Both the position numbers and the translations under genes were made by a program. Positions 43,424 through 51,239 of a stretch of DNA of 53,483 nucleotides are shown piece by piece. Positions within the stretch are counted from its first letter, which is position 1. Each line of letters begins with the position of its first letter. Source of the stretch: Gemmatimonadota bacterium (GTDB lineage: Bacteria; Gemmatimonadota; Gemmatimonadetes; Longimicrobiales; Gaopeijiaceae). The stretch lies in NCBI GenBank assembly GCA_029863645.1, contig JAOTVA010000012.1, positions 1 through 53,483 of the forward strand, written 5' to 3'. The notes under the pieces were generated by a model that saw only the letters and a list, made by a program, of their open reading frames with translations, was not told the origin of the DNA and made no database searches.

Positions 43424-45247
43424 TCAGCCCTCCTTCGTCGCCGTTCCAGACAGCGTGAACGCCCCATCGAGGTCTACCTCGGCGGCCATGACATCCGCGC
43501 CGTCAGCCTCCGGGGTCAGCGTGATGGTTGCGGGCGTCGACTGACCCAACGCGCTCAACGTCAAGCCCAAGACGAGGTCTTCGCCGGAGCGAGAGATCGT
43601 CTGGACCGACTGCGGAGAGGAGCTCGATGTGCTGACCGAAGCCGCTAGCTGTCCGTCGTCGCCCTCCCAGAACTCGAGGGAGAGGTTGAATGTCCCTTGG
43701 GGCGTCACAAGTGGCAGCGCCCACGTGCCGAGGAGCTCGGCTGCGGCGCTGGCCTCTACATCAGAGGTCGGAGGTTCCTCCTCCATCTCCGGGAGCAGCG
43801 GGATCTCGGCCATGCACAGTGGACAGCCGATCACGTGGTCGTTCGCGTCGAGATCAAACACTTCCCGTCGATGGGCCATCTCCGCTACGAACTGTTCGTC
43901 GGTGAGCCTCAACTGAATGCCCAGATCGATGAACATGTTCGCCACCGACCGGTTGCCGGAGCCCTGCCAGTTCCTGGTGTCCGGGATGTTGAAGTTGGCT
44001 TCCGTGTTGTTCATGTAGCCGGTGATGTGCATCACCGCGCCCTTGGGCAGGAGCGGCTCGTAGTTCTCCGCAAACGAGTACGTCCGCACCCAGTTGTGGT
44101 CGTAGCCCACGCAACTCAGCGTCTCGATGTGCTGCTTCCAGATCGCTTCTAGGCACATGCGGTCGCCCGGCGCGTGGAGGTGGGGCTCGAAGGCGATGAT
44201 CTTCACGTGATCTTCGAGCACGTGATAGGCGTGCAACTCTTGGCCGTCGCGGTTCGGTGCGATGGAGATGTTCAGGCCGTCGCCAAGGCCGATGCGCGCG
44301 TTGGCGTATTCCGGCTCGTAGTCCTCGGGGAAGAACTCGAAGCCGAACTCCAGCCGACCCCTCGTGTCGATGCCCGTGGAGTGAAGGTGGACCGACTCCG
44401 ACACGATCTGCGAGCCCGCCTTCAGCAGCCGGCCCGACTCCTCGCTGAAGAGGTCGGGATTGCGGCCGACCTCGTGCACGGGCCAACCCGTGGCCTCCAG
44501 CACGCTCTCCCCATCCACCTGCGTCCGGTAGATCAGGTGGTGGTACATCCACCGGCCGCCCACCGTCTGGCGGCCCGTACCCGTGGAGGGCACGTCGTTG
44601 ATCTCGCGAATCTCCACCGACTTCACGTAACGGTCCTGCGTAAGCGGGATGTCGATCGGCGTGATCTCACCCCACCAGTCGGGGGCTCCGCCCTCCATGA
44701 GAATCTCATCGGAGCTCACGACCAGATCTGGGCGGATCCTCCAGCCCTCCACGTCCGCCGGGTTCAACTCGGCGGTAAGGTCGGCCGGGTTGCCCTCCGG
44801 CGCACCGTTCGCGACCCACGCCTGGATCGTGGCGAGTTCCTCGTCGCTCAGCGACGGGTCCTGCTTGTACTCTTGAATGCCGATGTCCTTCTCGACGTAC
44901 CACGGGGGCATCGCGCCCATGCGGTCGCGGATCGCGGTCTTGTCGCGAATCCTCGAAGCGTAGCGTCTGACCTCCTGATACGTCGTGAACGACATGGGAG
45001 CCGCGCCACCCGCGCGGTGGCACCCGATGCAGCTCCGCTCCAAGATCGGGGCGATATCCCTCGTGAACGTCACCGCCGTGGGATCGATACCGAAGTCGGC
45101 TGATGCGAACACGTGCGGTTGATGGACCTCACCCGCCGAATGCCCCTGTGCCGCCACCGTACCCGGCAGGAGCACCAGCGCTGCAGCTCCAAGGGCAATG
45201 GTAAGCGCCCTCGGCAGATGGGTGCATGCGTCGCTTCGAGTCGTCAT
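43424..45247 (-). CDS. PHM-like copper monooxygenase with heme and lipocalin-like domains
   Basis: The 607-residue secreted protein (signal to about 34) has a c-type heme motif CIGCH (73-77) with PPWY near 114, then copper-type-II monooxygenase domains with His236-His237 (MYHHLIY), His287 (SVHLHS), His356 and His358 (EPHLHAPGD) and Met438 (VANMFIDLG) as copper-ligand candidates. A CPLCM motif (475-479) and an acidic linker lead to a C-terminal lipocalin-like domain (about 502-607). I chose the ATG at 45247, just after a G-rich stretch. It is a longer paralogue of the 24380-25687 product. Unlike that module no PAL-like gene is adjacent. Confidence 0.9.
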   Translation of the reverse strand: MTTRSDACTHLPRALTIALGAAALVLLPGTVAAQGHSAGEVHQPHVFASADFGIDPTAVTFTRDIAPILERSCIGCHRAGGAAPMSFTTYQEVRRYASRIRDKTAIRDRMGAMPPWYVEKDIGIQEYKQDPSLSDEELATIQAWVANGAPEGNPADLTAELNPADVEGWRIRPDLVVSSDEILMEGGAPDWWGEITPIDIPLTQDRYVKSVEIREINDVPSTGTGRQTVGGRWMYHHLIYRTQVDGESVLEATGWPVHEVGRNPDLFSEESGRLLKAGSQIVSESVHLHSTGIDTRGRLEFGFEFFPEDYEPEYANARIGLGDGLNISIAPNRDGQELHAYHVLEDHVKIIAFEPHLHAPGDRMCLEAIWKQHIETLSCVGYDHNWVRTYSFAENYEPLLPKGAVMHITGYMNNTEANFNIPDTRNWQGSGNRSVANMFIDLGIQLRLTDEQFVAEMAHRREVFDLDANDHVIGCPLCMAEIPLLPEMEEEPPTSDVEASAAAELLGTWALPLVTPQGTFNLSLEFWEGDDGQLAASVSTSSSSPQSVQTISRSGEDLVLGLTLSALGQSTPATITLTPEADGADVMAAEVDLDGAFTLSGTATKEG

Positions 45248-45335
45248 CGGTGGATCCCCCTTCGTGGTGTACGCTCTGCCTGAGAATCTACGTGCTGGAT
45301 GGGCCAAAAGTCACGTCCCGGACCCGTCCTGCCGC

Positions 45336-46241
45336 TCAGTTCAGCCCTGTCAGCTCCATGCTCAACGCGTGCAGGCGTCTGCGTGCGCCGGCATCGTACG
45401 CCTGTGCATTCGCCCTGACGTTCTCCGCCTGCCTGTAGTAGTTGCCGCTGCCCGCGATTGGCGAGGTGATGACCTGCATGACCGGGTCTGCGCCTTCGTC
45501 GATCGTGGTCATGGGCGTGCCGCCGCGGTTGAGCACCATGCTCGTCGCCATGTAGACGGCAGGGTGGACAGCGTTCGCGGTCACACCCGTGCCCTCGAGC
45601 TCTTCCGCGAGGTCCACGGTCATCATGATCATGGCCAGCTTGCTCTGGGCGTAGGCGCGCGCGCCGTCGTACTCACGCTCCAGCATGACGTTGTCGAAGT
45701 CGATCGCCTGCTGCGCGGTCGAGCTGACGCTGACGATCCGGGCCGGCGCGCTCCTTCTCAGGAGTGGGAGCAGCGTGCGCGTCAGGTAGAAGTGCGACAG
45801 ATGGTTCACTGCGAAGCGCAACTCGTAGCCTTCTTCGCTCTCCGAGCGGATCGACGTGTCCGCGCCTCGCCCGATCCCGGCGTTGTTGACGAGGATGTCT
45901 AGCCGGTCGTAGTCGCGCAGAACCGTCGCGGCGAGCCTGCGCACCTGCTCCATCGACGCCAGGTCGGCGATGATGAGGCTGGCGGACCCCTCGTGTGCCT
46001 CGATTTCTGCGACGACGGCCCGCCCGCGCTCCTCGTTGCGACCGTGCACGATGACGTGCGCGCCGGACAGACCGAGCCGGAGCGCGACCTCACGGCCGAG
46101 GCCGTCCGTAGAGCCGGTCACGAGTGCGACGGGACGGATGCCCGTATCCACCTGGGCGACGAGCGGTTCGGCCGTCGTGAACGAAGCCGCGAGGAGCACG
46201 GCCGTCGCAAAGACGCACACGGACGAGAGACGCTTTACCAT
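45336..46241 (-). CDS. short-chain dehydrogenase with N-terminal signal or anchor
   Basis: The 301-residue protein has a hydrophobic leader (VCVFATAVLLAASFTTAEPL) ahead of a complete SDR domain: ALVTGSTDGLGREVALRLGL, DILVNNAGIGRG, RIVSVSSTAQQ and AYAQSKLAM with Tyr-x3-Lys. It resembles the retinol-dehydrogenase-like SDRs (NHLSHFYLTRTLLP). An exported NAD(P) enzyme would be unusual, so the leader may be an uncleaved membrane anchor. It lies between the amidohydrolase and the PHM-like gene on the same strand, with an 88-base gap to the latter. Confidence 0.88.
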   Translation of the reverse strand: MVKRLSSVCVFATAVLLAASFTTAEPLVAQVDTGIRPVALVTGSTDGLGREVALRLGLSGAHVIVHGRNEERGRAVVAEIEAHEGSASLIIADLASMEQVRRLAATVLRDYDRLDILVNNAGIGRGADTSIRSESEEGYELRFAVNHLSHFYLTRTLLPLLRRSAPARIVSVSSTAQQAIDFDNVMLEREYDGARAYAQSKLAMIMMTVDLAEELEGTGVTANAVHPAVYMATSMVLNRGGTPMTTIDEGADPVMQVITSPIAGSGNYYRQAENVRANAQAYDAGARRRLHALSMELTGLN

Positions 46242-46332
46242 ACAGTTACCTCCCTAGGAACACCCACCTGAGCACGCCTACGACACGTGTCGCGGGCGGA
46301 AACGTTGAGCAGGGGCCCCGCCGCCTGGAGCG

Positions 46333-47460
46333 TCAGCCCGGGAAGCCGTTCGTCGGCATTCTGGGGATGATCCGGAGCGCATTGCCGTAGTAGAGCTGGC
46401 GAAGCACGTCGTCCGGGAGGTCCATCCCGTACAGCTTCCAGAAGGCGTGGTAGTCGCGGTAGTAGTCGAAGTACTCGTCGGCGGTCTCGAAGACGCGCCA
46501 GTAGTACGGGTACTCCTCGGGGCGGAACGAGTCCTTCCCGAAAAGGATCCGGTCGGCGTACCGCTCGAAGAACTCACGTGCGAAGCGGGGCTGGCGACCC
46601 AGGTCGTATAGGATCGCGCCGACCTCGGCGTGCACGTTGGGGTGTCGGTCGAAGATCTCTCCCAACCGGCCCAAGTCCTGCGTGTGCCAGCCCATGTGTG
46701 CCAGGACCCAGGTCGTGTTCGGGTGTTTGGCGATCAAACGGTCGCGCTCGGCCATCAAATCGTCGAACGTGGGGAACCGCGAGCGGTCGTTGAACTGGCG
46801 GTTCGGGAAGAGCGCCATCTCCAGCCAGCGTTCATTGTTGTAGTCGAGCGGCTCGAAGAATTCCGCGGGATCTCCCGTGTGGATGAACACAGGGATTCCC
46901 AGCCGACCTGCGGTCTCCCACACGACGTCCAGCTCCGGGTCGTCGAGTTGCAGACGCGTGCCGTCCGCCTTCCGGTTCGTGAGACCGAAGCTCTTCTGGA
47001 TCTCGCCGATGCCGACGGCACCGGCCCGGACGTCCTCCTCGAGCTGGGCGGCGATGCGCGCGCCGGAGCCGGGGCCGACGTTGCCGAAGTCGAGCGAGGC
47101 GAAGAAGACGAAGCGGTCGGCGTACCCGGCAGCCCGTACGGCTTCGATCTGGCTCGTCAGCCGCTCCCCGGAGCTCGGCATGGCCTGAACCATCACCTGG
47201 ATGTTGAGCTCGTCCATCGCCGTCATGACTCGCTCGATCGTCGCCGCGGAAGAGAGGTTGCCTGGGTGGCCATGGAGGTCGACCACCGGGAACTTCGCAC
47301 GCGGGACCGAGTGCTCCGGCACGACCAGCGTGGACCGGGGCTGGTACTCAGTGATACTCGGTGGCGGCAGCGTCGGCTGCCGGTCTTGAGCACACGCGAG
47401 CGTCGGCACGAGCGCGGTGGCGACAGTAGCTGCCAGGAGCTGAGAGCGGGTAAGCGACAT
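46333..47460 (-). CDS. secreted amidohydrolase (Amidohydro_2 family)
   Basis: The 375-residue protein has a signal peptide (LLAATVATALVPTLACAQD) and a TIM-barrel amidohydrolase domain: VVDLHGHPGNLSS for the first metal motif, IQKSFGLTNRKADGTRLQLD, GIPVFIHTGDPAEFFE, TTWVLAHMGWHTQD and RILFGKDSFRPEEYPYYW. These fit the metal-dependent hydrolase family that includes decarboxylases and lactonases; the substrate is not known. The start at 47460 is the Met next to the signal. It begins the minus-strand run leading into the SDR and copper genes, though a shared promoter is not proven. Confidence 0.88.
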   Translation of the reverse strand: MSLTRSQLLAATVATALVPTLACAQDRQPTLPPPSITEYQPRSTLVVPEHSVPRAKFPVVDLHGHPGNLSSAATIERVMTAMDELNIQVMVQAMPSSGERLTSQIEAVRAAGYADRFVFFASLDFGNVGPGSGARIAAQLEEDVRAGAVGIGEIQKSFGLTNRKADGTRLQLDDPELDVVWETAGRLGIPVFIHTGDPAEFFEPLDYNNERWLEMALFPNRQFNDRSRFPTFDDLMAERDRLIAKHPNTTWVLAHMGWHTQDLGRLGEIFDRHPNVHAEVGAILYDLGRQPRFAREFFERYADRILFGKDSFRPEEYPYYWRVFETADEYFDYYRDYHAFWKLYGMDLPDDVLRQLYYGNALRIIPRMPTNGFPG

Positions 47461-47509
47461 CAAGGACCTCGGCTTTCGAGTGCGTCGGCGGCTCGGGAGT
47501 CTGAGTGCC

Positions 47510-50500
47510 TCAGGCCAACTCCGCCAGGAGGGCGTCAAGACCGTCCTCTGCCGCTTGAACTGCTACCCCGAGCTCCGCGTAGAGGCCCGAAGCCCCGTCC
47601 ACCTGGCCGGCTCGGCTCGTGTGCTCCAAACGCTCGGCGAGGGCCCTCGCGGGCTCAGCGCCGAAGACGCTCAGCGCTCCCTTGATGGTGTGGGCGGCCG
47701 CGCTGAGCGCCTCTGGGTCACCGCCTGCAATCGCCTCTTCGATGGCTCCCATCAAGTTGGGCAGGTCGGCTTTGAAGACACCCACGAGGGTGCTCAGCAG
47801 GTCCAGGTCGGACTCGACGCGCTCCATCAACTCGGCACGATCGAATGCGGCGGAAGCGTCACCGTTGGGCGGGGTCGTAGGCATGTCGGTCTTTAGGTTG
47901 GGGGCTGCATCGGTCGCGCCCTTGTCCGCAGGCTCCGCGAGGCTTCTCACGACCTCACGTAGTCGTTCCTGGCTGATGGGCTTCGAAAGGTACTCGTCCA
48001 TCCCGGCTTCGAGGAAACGCTCCCGATCGCCAGTCATGGCGTGCGCGGTCATGGCGACAATGGGAATGTGTCCTCCATTGGCCGCCTCGCGCTCCCTGAT
48101 CTTCTGGGTTGCTTCGATGCCGCCCATCTCAGGCATCTGGATGTCCATGAGGACGAGGTCGAAGTCCGAAGCCTGCAGTGCTTCCAAGGCCTCACGCCCG
48201 TTTGACGCCACTTGGACATCATGCCCGAGTCGTTCGAGCAAGGCGAGGGCCAGGCGCTGGTTGACCATGTTGTCCTCGACGAGCAAGACACGCATCGCGT
48301 CCCACGCTTCCCGCAACGAATGCCTGGTCACGAGGTTGGTCTCGCTGCGGGGCTCCTCCCCCCGGGCCACAGTGAGGAGGATCGCGTCGCGCAATTCCGT
48401 GGGTGTGATCGGCTTCAAGAGGTAGGAGCTGATGCCGAGCTGCTCGCACAATGCGCCGTCACCGGGCCGGCCGGCCGAGGTGAGCGTGATCAACACGAGG
48501 TCGTTGAATTCCTCGTTGCCGCGGATGCGCTCGGCCAACTCGAAGCCGTCCATCCCAGGCATGAGCACATCGAGGATGGCCATGTCGAAAGGGGCATCCG
48601 TTTGATATGCCGCGTCCAGCGCCGTGAGCGCCTCTTCGCCAGAGGTCACGCACACGGCGCTCATCTCCATCCGCCGAAGAAAGCCGTCCAGGATGCGGCG
48701 GTTCGTTTCGTTGTCGTCGACCACGAGCACGCGAAGTCCGCGGATCTCCGAGGAGGGCAGCGACGGCGGACGCGCCGGTTGCTGACCATGAGCGAAGCGA
48801 GCCTGGAAGCGGAACGTGCTGCCCCCTCCCTCCTCGCTCGTGACGCGGATCTCACCTCCCATCGCGCGCACGATGCCCGACGCGATCGACAGGCCCAAGC
48901 CGGTTCCACCGAAACGCCGGCTCGTGCTGCCGTCGGCCTGACTGAAGGACTCGAAGATCGCGTCGAGCTTGTCCTCTGGAATCCCGATGCCCGTATCAGA
49001 TACCTCGAAGGCCAGCTCCACCTCGCCTCCGCTATCCTCGACCTTCTCCATGGACACGCGCACTTCGCCGGCCTGCGTGAACTTCACCGCGTTGCCAACG
49101 AGGTTGACCAAGACTTGGCGGAGCCTGCCGGGATCGCCGCGGAGGCGCTCCGGAATGCCGGGACCCTCGTCGTAGAGGAGCTCGAGGCCCTTCCGGTTCG
49201 CGGTCAGTCCTAGCGGCTTGAGCGAGCCCGTCAGCGTGTCCCGCAGCGTGAAGTCGATGGTCTCCATCTGGAGCTTGCCGGCTTCGATCTTGGAGAAGTC
49301 CAGGACGCTGTTGATGACGTCCAGCAGGGCGAGGGCCGAGCCCTGGACCATCTCCAAATACTCTCGCTGTTGCTTCGAGAGATCCGTGTCGAGCGCCAGC
49401 TCGGTCATGCCGATGATCCCGTTCATCGGCGTCCTGATCTCGTGGCTGACGTTGGCCAAGAACTCCCCCTTGGCCTTATTCGCGCGGTCGGCCTCGAGCT
49501 TGGCCTGGTTCAGCTCGGATGCCCGGTCTTTGAGCTCAGTGACGTCGTGCGCAACGGCGTAGATGATGCCTTCATCCACCAAGGGCAGGGCGTTCCATTG
49601 GAGCGAGCGGTAGGAACCGTCCTTGGCCTGGTAACGGTTCTCGAACTTCAGCGAGCGAGTGCCCTGACTGAGCGAGGCGAGCTCCGCAATCGTGCCCTCG
49701 ACATCGTCGGGATGGACGAAATCCATGAAGGGCCTCGAAAGGAGCTCTTCGTCGGAGTAACCGAGAAGCTCGCCGAAGGCGGGGTTGAGGCGGAGGAAGT
49801 ACCCCTCGAAGTTTGAGACGCAGAGCAGGTCCAGGCTTACGGTAAAGAGACGATCGATGTCGAGCCCGAGCCGCTTGGTTTCGGTGATGTCCACGAAGTA
49901 CCCGGCGATCGTGGACGGCTGGCCTTCGTCGTCCCGGACCAGTCTCGCTTCGTCACGCAACCAGAGGTACGTCCCGTCTGCGGCTCGGAAGCGGTACTCC
50001 TGGCCGAGCGTGCCGGTATGCAAAAGCTCCTCGAACACCGCGAGGACGCGCTCTCGATCGCTCGGGTGGATGTGGTCCGCCCAAAAACCGTCGTTCTGGG
50101 TGAACTGCTCGGGATCGTATCCTAGGACGCTCGCCACGTTGGCGCTTACGTAGGTGGCCCGCGGGGCACCGGTGGGAAGCATGGTGTAGGTCACCGCCGG
50201 ACTCGCCTCCAAGAGGCTCGCCATCTGGTCTTTCGCGAGCCTTAGTTCTCGCTCTGTCCCCACCAGTTTTGTGACGTCTTGGCCATGACCGAGGACGTAG
50301 AGCTCTCCGTCGGGGGGCCGCATGACGACGTTGTGGAACTGGATGAATCGAGGTTCGCCATCGCGCGTCACGGCTTCGACCCGGCCCTGCCCGTGCCCGT
50401 CGCTCAAGACGGACTCCACGTAGCCGTGGAGGGCAGACGCGTCGGCCATGAAGTCGGAGAGGGGGCGGCCGACCATTTCCGAGGTCTCGTACCCCAGGAG

Positions 50501-50626
50501 GGACCCAATCGCCGGGTTGACCCAGTCAAGAACGCCGTCCCGGTCGTGGGAGCACATGAGACCGAAGCCGTGCTCGACGAGCTCTTTGTTGCGGACTGCG
50601 CTCTTCTGCGATTCAACCTGAGACAT
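47510..50626 (-). CDS. hybrid sensor histidine kinase, PAS-HK-REC-REC-HPt
   Basis: The 1038-residue protein has three PAS domains (about 14-125, 135-255, 260-370), no membrane segment, a HisKA domain with phospho-His395 (FLANVSHEIRTPMNGIIG), an ATPase domain (LVNLVGNAVKF, VSDTGIGIP, GGTGLGLSI), two receiver domains with Asp686 (AILDVLMPGMDGFE) and Asp828 (LVLMDIQMPEMGG), and a C-terminal HPt with His979 (AAHTIKGALSVFG). A cytoplasmic multistep phosphorelay sensor is expected. The ATG at 50626 follows GAGGAG. It is divergent from an NtrC-type regulator gene, a likely phosphate acceptor (inference from position). Confidence 0.95.
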   Translation of the reverse strand: MSQVESQKSAVRNKELVEHGFGLMCSHDRDGVLDWVNPAIGSLLGYETSEMVGRPLSDFMADASALHGYVESVLSDGHGQGRVEAVTRDGEPRFIQFHNVVMRPPDGELYVLGHGQDVTKLVGTERELRLAKDQMASLLEASPAVTYTMLPTGAPRATYVSANVASVLGYDPEQFTQNDGFWADHIHPSDRERVLAVFEELLHTGTLGQEYRFRAADGTYLWLRDEARLVRDDEGQPSTIAGYFVDITETKRLGLDIDRLFTVSLDLLCVSNFEGYFLRLNPAFGELLGYSDEELLSRPFMDFVHPDDVEGTIAELASLSQGTRSLKFENRYQAKDGSYRSLQWNALPLVDEGIIYAVAHDVTELKDRASELNQAKLEADRANKAKGEFLANVSHEIRTPMNGIIGMTELALDTDLSKQQREYLEMVQGSALALLDVINSVLDFSKIEAGKLQMETIDFTLRDTLTGSLKPLGLTANRKGLELLYDEGPGIPERLRGDPGRLRQVLVNLVGNAVKFTQAGEVRVSMEKVEDSGGEVELAFEVSDTGIGIPEDKLDAIFESFSQADGSTSRRFGGTGLGLSIASGIVRAMGGEIRVTSEEGGGSTFRFQARFAHGQQPARPPSLPSSEIRGLRVLVVDDNETNRRILDGFLRRMEMSAVCVTSGEEALTALDAAYQTDAPFDMAILDVLMPGMDGFELAERIRGNEEFNDLVLITLTSAGRPGDGALCEQLGISSYLLKPITPTELRDAILLTVARGEEPRSETNLVTRHSLREAWDAMRVLLVEDNMVNQRLALALLERLGHDVQVASNGREALEALQASDFDLVLMDIQMPEMGGIEATQKIREREAANGGHIPIVAMTAHAMTGDRERFLEAGMDEYLSKPISQERLREVVRSLAEPADKGATDAAPNLKTDMPTTPPNGDASAAFDRAELMERVESDLDLLSTLVGVFKADLPNLMGAIEEAIAGGDPEALSAAAHTIKGALSVFGAEPARALAERLEHTSRAGQVDGASGLYAELGVAVQAAEDGLDALLAELA

Positions 50627-50954
50627 GGTCGCTCTCCTCGACGAGACCGAGGACTTTCTGCGATGCCATGGCCACAAACGTCACGTATGCGAGACTCGCC
50701 ATTATAGGCCCTGTGACTTCCACGAGGGAGCACTGCAGGAGCGCTGAGTGAACCGGCGTGCCAAGTGTTACCATGCGCCCCCCGGATCACAAGGGTCTTG
50801 AGGTGCAACGCGCCTTGACATCCGGGTAGCGTGGCCGAAGCCAGACCGGCGCGACCCGGGCCCGATTCTTTCTTGCCTCTAACCCGGGCTCTGAGGTCGT
50901 CGGTCATCCTGTCCGGCCACATCGTCTGAATCGGTCAACATGACTATCGCTGTT

Positions 50955-50985
50955 GGCCTTCGAGTAAGGCCGTAAGTCATATGAC
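50955..50985 (+). promoter_or_regulatory. inverted repeats upstream of the sigma-54 promoter
   Basis: Two perfect inverted repeats lie side by side: GGCCTT-N5-AAGGCC (50955-50971) and the palindrome GTCATATGAC (50976-50985), 30-60 bases upstream of the -24 element. They are candidate activator-binding sites, though NtrC-type enhancers are commonly further upstream. Apart from these, 50627-50954 shows nothing I can support. Confidence 0.4.
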
Positions 50986-51014
50986 AGCAGATACTTAGGC
51001 CTCACAGCACCTCC

Positions 51015-51030
51015 TGGCACCGGCCTTGCT
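51015..51030 (+). promoter_or_regulatory. sigma-54 (-24/-12) promoter
   Basis: TGGCAC-N5-TTGCT matches the sigma-54 consensus (TGGCAC-N5-TTGCW) exactly, with conserved GG and GC at the right spacing. It points toward the NtrC-type gene, 209 bases downstream, whose product keeps the sigma-54-contact loop GAFTGA. Transcription would start near 51041. Confidence 0.75.
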
Positions 51031-51040
51031 CTTACTAAGG

Positions 51041-51197
51041 CCAACAAGAGCCGAGGGCTGCGGGACAGCTCTTCCCGGAATGGTTCCGGGACAACCAACG
51101 ACTACTGGCTTGAATCCCCCCAGGGACCGGTCCCGCAGTCCGAAGCTCACCCCCCCGGGAGGCCCCGCGGTGTTCGCACCGCGGGGTTCTCTTTATT
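51041..51197 (+). ncRNA. candidate sigma-54-dependent structured small RNA
   Basis: Between the sigma-54 promoter and a strong intrinsic terminator lie about 157 bases with little coding character. CTGCGGGAC (51058-51066) and GTCCCGCAG (51130-51138) form a perfect nine-pair outer helix. It encloses a perfect eight-pair hairpin, TCCCGGAA/TTCCGGGA (51073-51091), and a C6 run (51116-51121). A second C run of seven (51150-51156) precedes the terminator stem. C-rich unpaired runs can pair with Shine-Dalgarno sequences. Alternatively this is the attenuated leader of the NtrC-type gene, whose ATG lies 43 bases after the terminator. The ends are predicted, not measured. Confidence 0.6.
51163..51197 (+). 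terminator. intrinsic terminator
   Basis: CCCCGCGGTG and CACCGCGGGG form a perfect ten-pair stem closed by a UUCG tetraloop and followed by TTCTCTTTATT. This is a very stable hairpin with a U-rich tail on the plus strand. It separates the sigma-54 promoter from the NtrC-type gene. Confidence 0.85.
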
Positions 51198-51239
51198 CAG
51201 GCGTCTTGCGGGGCGGTGCGTCGAGCTTGAGAGTGGGGC

